DNA from: Microbispora rosea subsp. aerata
GTDB lineage: Bacteria > Actinomycetota > Actinomycetes > Streptosporangiales > Streptosporangiaceae
Assembly (NCBI RefSeq): GCF_014647835.1
Contig: NZ_BMPY01000017.1
Span: forward strand, 85,413 to 149,412
Direction: 5' to 3'
DNA length: 64,000 nucleotides
The translations under genes were made by a program, and so were the position numbers. This document shows positions 24,422 through 33,673 of this stretch, piece by piece. How positions within the stretch are numbered: the stretch's first letter is position 1; each line of letters opens with the position of its first letter. Below the pieces are notes generated by a model, which was not told the origin of the DNA, made no database searches, and was given only the letters and a program-made list of their open reading frames with translations.

Positions 24422-25435
24422 GTGACCTACAAGGCCGAGTACATCTGGATCGACGGCACCGAGCCGACCGCGAAGCTCCGCTCCAAGACCAAAATTCTCG
24501 CCGACGGCGCCGAGCCGCCGCTGTGGGGCTTCGACGGATCCAGCACCAACCAGGCCACCGGTCACTCCTCCGACCTGGTGCTCAAGCCGGTGTTCACCTG
24601 CCCGGACCCGATCCGCGGCGGCGACAACGTGCTGGTCCTGTGCGAGGTGCTGCACACCGACATGACCCCGCACGCGACCAACACCCGCGCGCTGCTGACC
24701 GAGGTGGCCGACCGGTTCGCCGAGCAGGACCCGTGGTTCGGCATCGAGCAGGAGTACACGTTCTTCAAGGAGGGCCGCCCGCTCGGCTTCCCGCTGGGCG
24801 GCTTCCCCGCCCCGCAGGGCGGCTACTACTGCGGCGTCGGCGCCGACGAGGTGTTCGGCCGTGAGATCGTCGAGCTGCACCTCGACCGCTGCCTGGCCGC
24901 CGGCCTGAAGATCTCCGGCATCAACGCCGAGGTCATGCCCGGCCAGTGGGAGTTCCAGGTGGGCCCGGGGGGTCCGCTGGAGGTCGCCGACCACCTGTGG
25001 GTCGCCCGCTGGCTGCTCTACCGCACCGCCGAGGAGTTCGAGGTGGCCGCCACGCTCGACCCCAAGCCGGTGAAGGGCGACTGGAACGGCGCGGGCGCGC
25101 ACACCAACTTCTCCACCAAGGCGATGCGCGAGGGCTACGACGCGATCATCACCGCGTGCGAGGCCCTGGGCGACAACGCCATGGAGCACATCAAGAACTA
25201 CGGCCACGGCATCGAGGACCGCCTCACCGGCCACCACGAGACCGCCCGCTGGGACAAGTTCAGCTACGGCGTGTCCGACCGCGGCGCCTCGATCCGCATC
25301 CCGTGGCAGGTCGAGGTGGACAAGAAGGGCTACATCGAGGACCGGCGCCCGAACGCCAACGTCGATCCCTACGTCGTCACCCGGCTGATCGTCGACACCT
25401 GCTGCACCGCGCTGGAGAAGGCCGGCCAGGTCTGA
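24422..25435 (+). CDS. glnII: Glutamine synthetase type II
   Basis: 337-aa eukaryotic-like GSII, which makes glutamine from glutamate, ammonia and ATP. Motifs: GFDGSSTNQA (near residue 38), FGIEQEYTF metal ligands (near 108), NAEVMPGQWEFQVGP (near 165), NGAGAHTNFST (near 222). Such enzymes accompany GSI (glnA) in streptomycetes and relatives. GTG 24422 has AAAGGG 7 nt upstream and gives the standard N-terminus; the frame is open back to 24287 without support. A strong terminator follows. Confidence 0.95.
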   Translation: MTYKAEYIWIDGTEPTAKLRSKTKILADGAEPPLWGFDGSSTNQATGHSSDLVLKPVFTCPDPIRGGDNVLVLCEVLHTDMTPHATNTRALLTEVADRFAEQDPWFGIEQEYTFFKEGRPLGFPLGGFPAPQGGYYCGVGADEVFGREIVELHLDRCLAAGLKISGINAEVMPGQWEFQVGPGGPLEVADHLWVARWLLYRTAEEFEVAATLDPKPVKGDWNGAGAHTNFSTKAMREGYDAIITACEALGDNAMEHIKNYGHGIEDRLTGHHETARWDKFSYGVSDRGASIRIPWQVEVDKKGYIEDRRPNANVDPYVVTRLIVDTCCTALEKAGQV

Positions 25436-25456
25436 TCCGACGGTTCCCCCGTCATC

Positions 25457-25489
25457 CGTACGGCTCCCGCACCACGCGGGAGCCGTACG
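25457..25489 (+). terminator. Terminator after glnII
   Basis: CGTACGGCTCCCGC (25457-25470) and GCGGGAGCCGTACG (25476-25489) form a perfect 14-bp stem with loop ACCAC, starting 21 bp after the glnII stop. No long T-tract, as is common in actinobacteria. Confidence 0.8.
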
Positions 25490-25518
25490 CGTTCCCGGGC
25501 GGCGGTACGGTGGCCGCT

Positions 25519-26517
25519 GTGTCGCACCAGCCGGAACCCATCGTCATCGGCCACCGGGGCGCCAGCGCCCTGCGGCCCGAGCACACGCTGCCGTCGTACG
25601 AGACCGCGATCGCGCTCGGGGCCGACTACATCGAGCCCGACCTCGTCTCCACCAAGGACCACGTTCTCGTGGCCCGCCACGAGAACGAGATCTCGGGCAC
25701 CACCGACGTGGCGAGCCGTCCCGAGTTCGCCGACCGCCGCACCACCAAGACCATCGACGGGACGGCGGTCACCGGCTGGTTCACCGAGGACTTCACGCTG
25801 GCCGAGCTGCGCACGCTGCGGGCGGTCGAGCGCATCCCCGGCCTGCGGCCGGGCAACGCCGCCTTCGACGGCCTGGCCCCGATCCCGACGTTCGACGAGG
25901 TCGTGGCGCTGGCCAGGCGGCACGGCGTGGGCGTCTACCCGGAGACCAAGCACCCGGCCTACTTCGCCTCCATCGGGCTGCCGCTGGAGGAGCCGCTGCT
26001 CGACGTGCTGGCCCGGCACGGCTGGCGCGACCGGCACGACCCGGTGTTCATCCAGTCGTTCGACCCGGCCAACCTGCGCGAGCTGCGCGGCACGACCCGG
26101 CTGCCGCTGATCCAGCTCGTCGGCGGCTCCGGCGCGTACGACCGGATGGTCACGCCCGCCGGGCTCGCGGAGATCGCGACGTACGCGGACGGCGTCGGCG
26201 TGGCGGCCTCGCGGGTCGTCCCGACGGGCCCGGACGGCCGGCTGCTGCGGCCGACGACGCTGGTGCGGGACGCCCACCGGGCCGGGCTCGACGTGCACGT
26301 GTGGACGGTCCGCGACGAGAACGCCCACCTTCCGGCCGACTTCCGGCTCGGCGACCCGGCCTCCCCGGCGTACGCGCGGGCGACCGGCGACGTGGCCGGC
26401 TGGCTGGCGATGCTGTACGAGCTCGGCGTGGACGGCGTGTTCGCCGACAACCCCGGCACGGCCAGGGCCGTGCTGTCGGCGATCTCCGCGGCCCCGCGTA
26501 CGGCCGAAGTGTCCTAA
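25519..26517 (+). CDS. Glycerophosphodiester phosphodiesterase
   Basis: 332-aa GDPD TIM barrel that hydrolyses glycerophosphodiesters to sn-glycerol 3-phosphate and an alcohol. Catalytic region [12 protein letters not shown] (near residue 12), metal ligands in [11 protein letters not shown] (near 36) and the second His in VARHENEI. It has the ~50-residue GDPD insertion. No signal peptide, so probably cytosolic. TACGGT (25506-25511) ends 7 nt before GTG 25519, suggesting a leaderless transcript; GTG 25510 is an alternative. Confidence 0.92.
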   Translation: MSHQPEPIVIGHRGASALRPEHTLPSYETAIALGADYIEPDLVSTKDHVLVARHENEISGTTDVASRPEFADRRTTKTIDGTAVTGWFTEDFTLAELRTLRAVERIPGLRPGNAAFDGLAPIPTFDEVVALARRHGVGVYPETKHPAYFASIGLPLEEPLLDVLARHGWRDRHDPVFIQSFDPANLRELRGTTRLPLIQLVGGSGAYDRMVTPAGLAEIATYADGVGVAASRVVPTGPDGRLLRPTTLVRDAHRAGLDVHVWTVRDENAHLPADFRLGDPASPAYARATGDVAGWLAMLYELGVDGVFADNPGTARAVLSAISAAPRTAEVS

Positions 26518-26518
26518 G

Positions 26519-26548
26519 TTGACAATGATTTTCATTTGCGGGACATTT
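26519..26548 (+). promoter_or_regulatory. Zur-type operator overlapping a promoter
   Basis: AATGATTTTCATT (26524-26536) is a perfect interrupted palindrome and, with flanks TGAC and TGCG, matches the Zur box TGAAAATGATTTTCA. TTGACA (26519-26524) is a consensus -35 that overlaps it, and ACATTT (26543-26548) may be the -10. Zinc-loaded Zur bound here would block the zinc ABC operon. Confidence 0.85.
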
Positions 26549-26630
26549 GGTGAGAGATGCTTCCTTGGTGCACTCACCGGATGCACCGATCCGATGCGCT
26601 GACTTCGCCATGCCGACTCGAGGATTCGTC

Positions 26631-27578
26631 GTGCTCTCGCCGCTCGCCCGTACGCTGTCGTCCGCCGTGCTGCTCGTGCTGCTCGCAGCCGGGTGCGGCG
26701 GCGCGGACAAAGCCTCTTCGCCTTCCGACCCGGCGGAGCCGTTGAAGGTGGTGGCGACCACCACGCAGGTGGCCGACTTCGCCCGCAACGTCGGCGGTGA
26801 CCGGGTCCTCGTCCACCAGTTGCTCCGGCCGAACGTCGACCCGCACGACTACGAGCCGTCCCCGGCCGACATGCGGGCCATCGCCGAGGCCGACGTGCTC
26901 GTCAAGAACGGCGTGGGCCTGGAGAAATGGCTGGACGAGACGATCTCGGCCGCCGGGTTCGACGGGACCGTGGTCGACGCCTCCCGGGGCGTGCCCATCC
27001 GCAAGGGCGACGAGGAGGAGGAGGCCGAGGGCGACCCGCACATCTGGCACAACCCGCTGAACGTCAAGACGATGGTCGCCACGATCGAGAAGGCGTTCGC
27101 CGCCGCCCAGCCGCGAGACAGCGCCGTCTACCAGGCCAACCGCGCCGCGTACGACGCGAAGCTGGACGCGCTCGACGCCGACATCACCAGGAAGATCGAG
27201 TCGATCCCGCCCGACCGGCGCAAGCTCGTGACCAACCACGACGCCTTCGGCTACTTCCTCGACCGATACAAGCTGACGTTCGTCGGCTCGATCATCCCGA
27301 GCTTCGACACCTCGGCCGAGCTGTCCGCCAAGCAGGTGTCCGACCTCGTCGCCAAGATCAAGGCGACCGGGGTGCCCGCGGTCTTCTCGGAGGCGTCGCT
27401 GCCGCCCAAGACGGCCGAGGCGATCGGCCGCGAGGCCGGGGTGACGGTCGTGGCGGGCGAGGACGCGCTGTACGGCGACTCGCTGGGCCCGGAGGGGTCG
27501 CCCGGTGCGACCTACCTGGAGATGGAGGAGCACAATGCCGACACCATCGTCAACGCGTTGAGGGGGACCGACGCATGA
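26631..27578 (+). CDS. znuA: Zinc ABC transporter substrate-binding lipoprotein
   Basis: 315-aa cluster A-I (ZnuA/TroA) binding protein. Lipobox LAAGC near residue 20. Metal ligands: His in VDPHDYEPSPAD (near 67), HIWHNP (near 135), TNHDAFGY (near 203), and Asp/Glu near 275. A short acidic loop (DEEEEAEGDPH) replaces the usual His-rich loop. GTG 26631 is preferred for its GAGGA site 6 nt upstream; ATG 26610 also gives a signal peptide but has no site. The Zur box upstream supports zinc over manganese. Confidence 0.9.
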   Translation: MLSPLARTLSSAVLLVLLAAGCGGADKASSPSDPAEPLKVVATTTQVADFARNVGGDRVLVHQLLRPNVDPHDYEPSPADMRAIAEADVLVKNGVGLEKWLDETISAAGFDGTVVDASRGVPIRKGDEEEEAEGDPHIWHNPLNVKTMVATIEKAFAAAQPRDSAVYQANRAAYDAKLDALDADITRKIESIPPDRRKLVTNHDAFGYFLDRYKLTFVGSIIPSFDTSAELSAKQVSDLVAKIKATGVPAVFSEASLPPKTAEAIGREAGVTVVAGEDALYGDSLGPEGSPGATYLEMEEHNADTIVNALRGTDA

Positions 27579-28336
27579 TCGAGCGCGCGCCGACCCTGGT
27601 GCTCGACCGGGCGAGCGTGGCCTACGGCGACGTCCCCGTCCTGGAGGAGCTGAACGGCGTCGTCCACGAGGGTGAGGCCGTGGCGCTGATCGGCCCGAAC
27701 GGCGCCGGCAAGTCCACGTTCATCAAGGCGCTGCTGGGCCTGGTGCCGGTCGTGCGCGGCCGGATCGAGGTGCTCGGCAGGTCTCCGGCGCAGGCCCGCC
27801 GCGACGTGGCGTACGTGCCGCAGGCCGACACGCTCGACCCCGACTTCCCGGTGTCGGTCGAGCAGGTGGCGATGATGGGCCGCTACCGGCGGATCGGCTG
27901 GCTGCGCCGCCCCTCCGCCGCCGACCGGGCCGAGGTGGCCGAGGCGCTGGAGCGGGTCGGGCTGGCCCACCGCGCCCGCGACCGGTTCGGCACGCTGTCG
28001 GGCGGGCAGCGCCAGCGGGTGCTGCTGGCCCGCGCCATCGCCGCCAAGCCCCGGATGCTGCTGCTCGACGAGCCGTTCAACGGCGTGGACGCGGTCAGCC
28101 AGCACGCGCTGCTCGAAGCGATCGCCTCGATGAAGGAGCAGGGCGCGTCCGTCGTCGTCAGCACCCACGACCTGGCCATCGCGCATCTCGCCTGTGACGA
28201 GGTGTGCCTGCTCAACCGGCACCAGTTCGGCTTCGGCCCGACCGAGGACGTGCTGACGCCCGAGCGGCTGCGCGCGACGTACGGCGGCCACGCGCTGGAG
28301 CTGCGCGGCGACCGCGTGATTGTGACCCAGACATGA
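27575..28336 (+). CDS. znuC: Zinc ABC transporter ATP-binding protein
   Basis: 253-aa ATPase with Walker A GPNGAGKSTFIK (near residue 35), signature LSGGQRQRVLLARA (near 139), Walker B LLLDEPFNGVD (near 160) and switch His in STHDLAI. ATG 27575 overlaps the binding-protein stop (ATGA) and GAGGGGG precedes it. Its stop overlaps the next start as well. Confidence 0.94.
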   Translation: MIERAPTLVLDRASVAYGDVPVLEELNGVVHEGEAVALIGPNGAGKSTFIKALLGLVPVVRGRIEVLGRSPAQARRDVAYVPQADTLDPDFPVSVEQVAMMGRYRRIGWLRRPSAADRAEVAEALERVGLAHRARDRFGTLSGGQRQRVLLARAIAAKPRMLLLDEPFNGVDAVSQHALLEAIASMKEQGASVVVSTHDLAIAHLACDEVCLLNRHQFGFGPTEDVLTPERLRATYGGHALELRGDRVIVTQT

Positions 28337-29214
28337 TCTTCTTCGAGCCGTTCCAGTTTCCCTTCATGGCGCGGGCGCTGATCGAGCTGGTCATCCTCGG
28401 CGTGCTCGCCGGCACGGTCGGCGTGCTGGTGCTGCTGCGCCGGCTCGCCTTCGTCAGCGACACCCTGACGCACACCGTGTTTCCCGGCGTGGTCATCGGC
28501 CACCTCATGGGCGGCGACGGCGGCATTTTCTGGGGGGCGCTGGCGGCCGGGGTCGCCACCGCCGCCCTGCTCACACTGCTGACCCACCGCCGCAGGGTGA
28601 GCGAGGACGCCGCGCTCGCGATGCTGCTGACCACGTTGTTCGCGGTCGGCGTCGTGCTGGTGTCACGGCAGACGGGCTTCACCTCCGACCTCACGGCGTT
28701 CCTGTTCGGGCGGGTGCTGACGGTCACCGAGGCGCAGCTCGCGCAGACCGCCGTCGTGACCGTGCTGGTGGTGGCGCTGCTCGCGGCGCTGCGGCGGCCG
28801 CTGCTGCTGCGCGCCTTCGACCCCGAGGGCGCCCGCGCGGCCGGCGTGCCCGTCGGCCTGCTCGATCTCGTGCTGAACGTCGCCGTCGCGCTGGTCGTCG
28901 TGGCCGCGGTGAAGGCGGTCGGCACGGTCCTCGTGATCGCCCTGCTCATCGTGCCGGCCGCGGCGGCGCGGACCCTGTCGGACCGGCTCGTGGTCATCGT
29001 GCCGCTCGCCTGCCTCGTCGGCGCGGCAGCCGGGTGGCTGGGGCTCGTCGTCAGCTACCAGGCGTCGGTGGAATACGGCGTGCGGCTCGCCTCCGGCGCG
29101 ACCGTGGTGCTCGCCCTGGTCGTGATGTACGGCCTGGCGCACGCCGCCGGGTTCGCCCGCAGGAGGCTGGGCCTGAGCCGCGCCCGCCGCACGGCGATGG
29201 AGGTCGCGGCGTGA
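28333..29214 (+). CDS. znuB: Zinc ABC transporter permease, first subunit
   Basis: 293-aa ABC-3 family permease with about eight helices. LRRLAFVSDTLTHTVFPG (near residue 35) and AFDPEGARAAGVPVGLLD (near 158) are family landmarks. Start and stop both overlap neighbours by 4 bp. Two non-identical permease genes suggest a heterodimeric channel. Confidence 0.93.
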   Translation: MIFFEPFQFPFMARALIELVILGVLAGTVGVLVLLRRLAFVSDTLTHTVFPGVVIGHLMGGDGGIFWGALAAGVATAALLTLLTHRRRVSEDAALAMLLTTLFAVGVVLVSRQTGFTSDLTAFLFGRVLTVTEAQLAQTAVVTVLVVALLAALRRPLLLRAFDPEGARAAGVPVGLLDLVLNVAVALVVVAAVKAVGTVLVIALLIVPAAAARTLSDRLVVIVPLACLVGAAAGWLGLVVSYQASVEYGVRLASGATVVLALVVMYGLAHAAGFARRRLGLSRARRTAMEVAA

Positions 29215-30041
29215 GCTGGCTCGACTCCACCGTCCACCGGGCCGTCGTCGAGGCCGTCCTGGTCGGCGCGCTCGGCGGCGTCGTCGGGGTGTTCGTGATC
29301 GCGCGGCGGCTGCCGTTCTTCACGATGGCCCTCACGCACGCGACGTTCCCCGGCATCGTCGTCGCCGCCATGCTCGGGGTGAATCTCTACCTCGGCGGCG
29401 GGCTGTTCGGGCTGCTGGTGGTCGCCGCCGTCCTCGCGTTCGGCCGGGCGCGCGGGCAGGACTTCACCACGGCCACCGGCATCGCGCTGTCGGGCGGCTT
29501 CGCGCTCGGCGTGGTGCTGGTGTCGTCCCAGGACGGCTTCACCAAGGACCTGGCGGCCTACACGGTGGGCGACGTCCTCGCCGTCGGCACGGGCGATCTG
29601 GTGGCGACCGGGGTCGTCGTCGTGGCCGTGTCGCTGCTGCTCGCCCTGCTGGGCAAGGAGCTGCTGCTCACGGCGTTCGACCCGGTGGGCGCGGCGGCCC
29701 TCGGGCTGCCCACCCTGCTGCTGGACTTCGCCCTGCTGGCGGCCGTCGAGGTGACCGTCGTCGCCACCGTGCCCGCGCTGGGGACGATCCTCGCCGTGGC
29801 GCTGATCGTGGGCCCGGCCGCGACCGCCCGCCTGATCACCGACAGGCTCGCGCCGCTGTTCCCGATCGCCGCCGCGATCGGCGTCGCGTGCGCGCTCGCG
29901 GGCGTGTGGGTCTCCACGCTGTGGAACGTCGCGACCGGGGCCTCCATCGCCCTGTTCGTGGGCCTGGTCTTCGGGGTGGTCTTCCTCGGCACCGCCGTAC
30001 GCGGCCGGGTGCGGCGGGCCACGGCCGCCAACCCGGCCTGA
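29211..30041 (+). CDS. znuB: Zinc ABC transporter permease, second subunit
   Basis: 276-aa ABC-3 permease, paralogue of the preceding gene. RRLPFFTMALTHATFPGIVV (near residue 28) and AFDPVGAAALGLPTLLLD (near 153) mark the same positions as in its partner. GTG 29211 overlaps the previous stop. Last gene of the zinc operon. Confidence 0.92.
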   Translation: MSWLDSTVHRAVVEAVLVGALGGVVGVFVIARRLPFFTMALTHATFPGIVVAAMLGVNLYLGGGLFGLLVVAAVLAFGRARGQDFTTATGIALSGGFALGVVLVSSQDGFTKDLAAYTVGDVLAVGTGDLVATGVVVVAVSLLLALLGKELLLTAFDPVGAAALGLPTLLLDFALLAAVEVTVVATVPALGTILAVALIVGPAATARLITDRLAPLFPIAAAIGVACALAGVWVSTLWNVATGASIALFVGLVFGVVFLGTAVRGRVRRATAANPA

Positions 30042-30070
30042 GCGGCGACGAGCCGGGCGAACCAGGCGAG

Positions 30071-30346
30071 TCAGACGTGCAGGACGCTGCCCTGCTCGTC
30101 CACCCGGTCGGCGTGGTCGTCGTCGAACCACACGCCGCCCGTCGCGAGGTAGCGGAACCGGTGCGTGCCGGGCGGCAGGATCACCGACACGGTGCGGGTG
30201 CCGTTCCTGCGCCGCAGCAGCTCGTGGCGGCCCGGCTGCCAGTCGTTGAAATCGCCCACCACGCTGACCGTCCCCGGGGGCTCGTCAACGGGCAGAGAGA
30301 AAGTGACTCGGGTTTTCCGCCCGAAAAGCCTGGTGCGCTTGAGCAT
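30071..30346 (-). CDS. CBM48-like (isoamylase N-terminal early-set) glycogen-binding protein
   Basis: 91-aa single immunoglobulin-like domain with the carbohydrate-binding signature VSVVGDFNDWQPGRHEL (near residue 27) and FRYLATGGVWFDDD (near 65), as in glycogen-branching enzymes and AMPK-beta. It probably binds alpha-glucans; no enzyme domain is attached. ATG 30346 has GGGGGAGGA directly upstream; the longer frame to 30430 is not supported. Converges on the zinc operon. Confidence 0.85.
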   Translation of the reverse strand: MLKRTRLFGRKTRVTFSLPVDEPPGTVSVVGDFNDWQPGRHELLRRRNGTRTVSVILPPGTHRFRYLATGGVWFDDDHADRVDEQGSVLHV

Positions 30347-30460
30347 GCGTCCTCCCCCTCGTGCGGGACGACATCGTGCGGTACGCCGCATAGCCTCTCG
30401 TATCACACCTAAAGGAAGAAACCTGTACACGCAGGACGTAACACAATATTCACGGCTTTT

Positions 30461-31279
30461 TCAGGACGCGTGGCCGACGCCGCAGAGGAACCAGGTGGGC
30501 AGATGACGGCGGGCCTGGCGGGCGAGCGGGTTCTCGTCGTCGGGCCGCCAGTCGTCCAGCGGCACCAGGCCCGGCTCGATGAGGCGGAAACCGTCGAACA
30601 GCTCGCGGATCCGCTCCCGGCTGCGCAGGGTGACGCCGCTGCTCGCCTGCCGGTAGACGGCCGCCCCCTCGCGGGCGTCGCGGGCCCGTTCCTCGTCGGT
30701 GACGTGGGACAGCACGAGATAGCTCCCCGGGGCGACGGACTCTCGGAGGCGGGCCACGAGCTCGGCCGGCTTGTCGTCGTCGGGGAGGAAGTGCAACACG
30801 GCCACCAGCAAGATCGCGACCGGCGCGGACAGGTCGATCAGCGACCGCAGCTCGGGGTTGGCCATGATCTCTTCCGGCCGCCGCACGTCTCCCTGCACGG
30901 TGACGGTGGTGGAGGCGGTGCCCGACAGCAGGGCCCGGGAGTGCGCGAGCACGACGGGATCGTTGTCCACGTACGCCACCCGGACGCCGGGGTCCAGCTC
31001 GTGCGCCACCTCGTGGACGCTGCCCTCGGTCGGCAGCCCGGTGCCGATGTCCACGAACTGCCGGATGCCGGCCTCGGCCACCAGATAACGGACGGCCCGG
31101 CGCAGGAAGGCGCGGTTGCGGCGGGCCAGCGCGGGGGCCTCGGGCGCGACCTTCAAAACCCGTTCCGCGGCTTCCCGGTCGACCGCGAAATTGTCCTTGC
31201 CACCCAAAAAGTAGTTGTACATGCGCGCGGGATTGGGGATACGTGCGTCGATTCCGGGTGGCGGAGCCTCATCAGACAC
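30461..31279 (-). CDS. S-adenosyl methyltransferase of the DUF574 type
   Basis: 272-aa SAM-dependent methyltransferase-fold protein of a family expanded in Streptomyces and Streptosporangiales (PF04672). PNPARMYNYFLGGKDNF (near residue 16), RQFVDIGTGLPT (near 73) and AYVDNDPVVLAHSRALL (near 102) are diagnostic. Substrate unknown; members often sit near regulators and DUF397 genes, not seen here. GTG 31279 has GAGGAG 8 nt upstream. Confidence 0.9.
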   Translation of the reverse strand: MSDEAPPPGIDARIPNPARMYNYFLGGKDNFAVDREAAERVLKVAPEAPALARRNRAFLRRAVRYLVAEAGIRQFVDIGTGLPTEGSVHEVAHELDPGVRVAYVDNDPVVLAHSRALLSGTASTTVTVQGDVRRPEEIMANPELRSLIDLSAPVAILLVAVLHFLPDDDKPAELVARLRESVAPGSYLVLSHVTDEERARDAREGAAVYRQASSGVTLRSRERIRELFDGFRLIEPGLVPLDDWRPDDENPLARQARRHLPTWFLCGVGHAS

Positions 31280-31587
31280 GCAACGTCTCCTCGCTCACTA
31301 TAGTAAAGATGACTTGTTGCGAGCATAAGGGGCGTCGAGGAAAAACCCAACGAAGAACGCCATAACGCTGTGACTCCACCTTCCCACCGGATTTTTGTTC
31401 GCCACCACAAGGCAGGTCACCGGCAGCGGCAAAAAGGCGAGCCACAACAGGTGGGCCGCCGGCCACCGCGGGTCGTCCTGCAGGGGCCACGGCCACGGCG
31501 GCGCCGGGCGGGCCGATCGGTTCGCGCCGCGAGACCTAGGACCATCGCCCGATGTGGCGGCGTGGCGGGCAGATCTATAACGGACGC
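31280..31587. other. Divergent intergenic region
   Basis: 308 bp between the DUF574 gene and the quinone reductase gene. No gene is supported. ACTATAGT (31297-31304) supplies a TACTAT -10 on the minus strand about 20 bp before the methyltransferase start. TATAAC (31576-31581) is a -10 on the plus strand for the reductase. The stretch 31290-31400 is clearly more A+T-rich than its surroundings. Confidence 0.5.
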
Positions 31588-32574
31588 ATGTACGCGATCA
31601 GATTGCACGCTTTTGGTCCCGCCGAGAATCTCACCTATGAGGAGGTCGAGGATCCCGAGCCCGGTCCCGGTCAGGTCCGCGTGGCCGTGCGGGCGGCGGG
31701 GGTGCACCTCGTCGACACGACACTGCGGTCGGGGAACTACGAAGGCCCGATCCCCCTGCCCGACCTGCCCACGATCCCCGGCCGGGAGGTCGCCGGGGTC
31801 GTCGACGCCGTCGGCTCCGGGGTCGATCCGGGCCTGATCGGCAAGCGGGTGGTGACCCACCTCGGGATGGTGCCCGGCGGATACGCCGAGCTGGCCGTAC
31901 GGGACGCCTCGGCGATCCACGAGATCCCGGACGGCGTGGGGTACGGCGAGGCGGTGGCGATGATCGGCACCGGCCGGACCACCATGGGCATCCTCGACGT
32001 CGCGGAGATCCGGGCGGACGACGTCATGGTGGTGACGGCGGCCGCCGGGGGCATCGGCAACCTGCTCGTGCAGGCGGGGCTGCGGGCCGGGGCCACGGTC
32101 GTGGGGCTCGCCGGCGGCGAGGCCAAGGTGAGCCGGGTGCTGGAGCTGGGCGCGCACCACGCCGTGGACTACACCGCTCCCGGCTGGCCCGACGAGGTGC
32201 GGGCGCTTCTCGGCGACCGGGAGGTCACGCTGGCGCTCGACGGCGTCGGCGGGGCCATCGGGCGGGCGACGCTGGAGCTGCTCGGCGTCGGCGGCAGGAT
32301 CGTGCTGTTCGGCTGGTCGGACGCCAAGGGCGGCCCGACCGCGATCACCACGCAGGACCTGTACGACCGCGGCATCACCGCGGCGGTGGGGGTCGGCCCG
32401 CGGGTGCTGAAGCGGCCGGGCGGCCTGCGGGGCCTGGAGGAGCGCGCGCTGGCGGCCGCGGGGTCGGGCGCGCTGGTCCCGCTGGTGCAGAGCTTCCCGC
32501 TCAAGGACGCCGCCGCCGCGCACGCCGCGCTGGAGACCCGCAAGACCACCGGCAAGGTGGTGCTCGTCCCATGA
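31588..32574 (+). CDS. Zinc-independent medium-chain reductase (quinone oxidoreductase-like)
   Basis: 328-aa MDR-superfamily NADPH oxidoreductase. GroES-like N-terminal domain (PGREVAGVVDAVGSG near residue 66) and nucleotide-binding AAAGGIGNLLVQ near 151. The structural and catalytic zinc cysteines of alcohol dehydrogenases are absent, so quinone or enone reduction is likely. TATAAC lies 6 nt before ATG 31588 with no ribosome-binding site, so a leaderless mRNA is likely. Confidence 0.9.
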   Translation: MYAIRLHAFGPAENLTYEEVEDPEPGPGQVRVAVRAAGVHLVDTTLRSGNYEGPIPLPDLPTIPGREVAGVVDAVGSGVDPGLIGKRVVTHLGMVPGGYAELAVRDASAIHEIPDGVGYGEAVAMIGTGRTTMGILDVAEIRADDVMVVTAAAGGIGNLLVQAGLRAGATVVGLAGGEAKVSRVLELGAHHAVDYTAPGWPDEVRALLGDREVTLALDGVGGAIGRATLELLGVGGRIVLFGWSDAKGGPTAITTQDLYDRGITAAVGVGPRVLKRPGGLRGLEERALAAAGSGALVPLVQSFPLKDAAAAHAALETRKTTGKVVLVP

Positions 32575-32577
32575 ACG

Positions 32578-33636
32578 TCAGGCGACCAGGACGGGGTGGG
32601 GGAGCACCGAGTTGTGGCAGTAGCCGAGGGCGTTCCAGGGGGTGGCGTCCGGCTGGGTGCGGCCGTGCTCGTCGGTGGCCCGCACGCGCACGACGTGCGC
32701 CCCCGGTGAGGGATCCCAGAGGAACCGCCAGCGGGTCCAGACGCCGGCGAGATCCGGCCCGTCCAGCGCGGCGGGCCGCCAGGGGCCGTCGTCGATCCGG
32801 TAGTCGACGGCGGTCACCCGGTCCTCCCCGGCGTACGCCCGGCCCCGGATCGTCTGCGGGCCGGGGTGCAGCCGCGCCGGCCAGGGCAGCTCGACCAGGC
32901 TCGCGACCGGGGTGGAGGTGATCGGCTCGGCGGGCCGGCCGGGGGCGACGAGCACGTAGTCGCCGGTGTTCCACGGCACGCGCAGCGGCCGGTCGGACAC
33001 CTCGATCCGGCCCACCCACTTGATGCTCGCCGCGCCGAGCCAGCCGGAGACCACCATGCGGGCGGGGAAGCCGTGGTCGGGCGGCAGGATCTCGCCGTTC
33101 ATGGCGAGCGCGAGCAGGGTGTCGGGGGCCAGCGCCTTGGCGAGCGGCATCGGACGCCGCCCGCGCGCCTCGTCGAGCCCTTCCGGCATGACCTCGACGG
33201 CGGCGCCGGTGAGGCCCGCGGGTTCGAGCAGGTCGCGCAGCGGGATGCCGGTCCACTCGGCCGTGCCGATCGCGCCGCGGTGCCACTGCACTCCGTCGAA
33301 GCGGTGCGCGTGCTCGGCGCCGAAGAGGGCACGGCGGTTGCCCGCGCACTCCAGCGTGCGGACGACGGACACGAGCGGGAACCGGCGCCACAGGTCGTCG
33401 TAGGTGTAGCGGATGGTCCGGCGCACGCCGCCGCCCTCCACCCGCAGGGTCCAGGTTCTCGGGTCGACGCGCGGGGTCGGGGCGTGGTTGCGGACGAAGA
33501 AGCGGTCGAGGGGGGTGAGCAGCCCCGGCAGCCGGTCGGGGCGGGTGCCGTAGTCGAGGCCGGTGCCGGGGTCCTCCATGAGGGAGGCGACGATCGGCTT
33601 CACCACGGCCGTACGGATGTCGTCTGTCGTGCGCAT
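32578..33636 (-). CDS. Molybdopterin-dependent oxidoreductase, sulfite-oxidase family
   Basis: 352 aa. The Mo-cofactor domain carries the conserved Cys ligand in RTLECAGNRR (near residue 97) with FFVRNHAPTP (near 46), and a C-terminal dimerisation domain starts near 245 (TPVASLVELPWP). No heme domain and no Tat signal, so a cytoplasmic enzyme of the SorA/MsrP-like branch; the substrate is not known. GGAGAGGG precedes ATG 33636. Its stop lies 3 bp from the convergent reductase stop. Confidence 0.9.
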   Translation of the reverse strand: MRTTDDIRTAVVKPIVASLMEDPGTGLDYGTRPDRLPGLLTPLDRFFVRNHAPTPRVDPRTWTLRVEGGGVRRTIRYTYDDLWRRFPLVSVVRTLECAGNRRALFGAEHAHRFDGVQWHRGAIGTAEWTGIPLRDLLEPAGLTGAAVEVMPEGLDEARGRRPMPLAKALAPDTLLALAMNGEILPPDHGFPARMVVSGWLGAASIKWVGRIEVSDRPLRVPWNTGDYVLVAPGRPAEPITSTPVASLVELPWPARLHPGPQTIRGRAYAGEDRVTAVDYRIDDGPWRPAALDGPDLAGVWTRWRFLWDPSPGAHVVRVRATDEHGRTQPDATPWNALGYCHNSVLPHPVLVA

Positions 33637-33673
33637 CGGCCCTCTCCTTCACGGACCGACGCGGTGACGGCCG

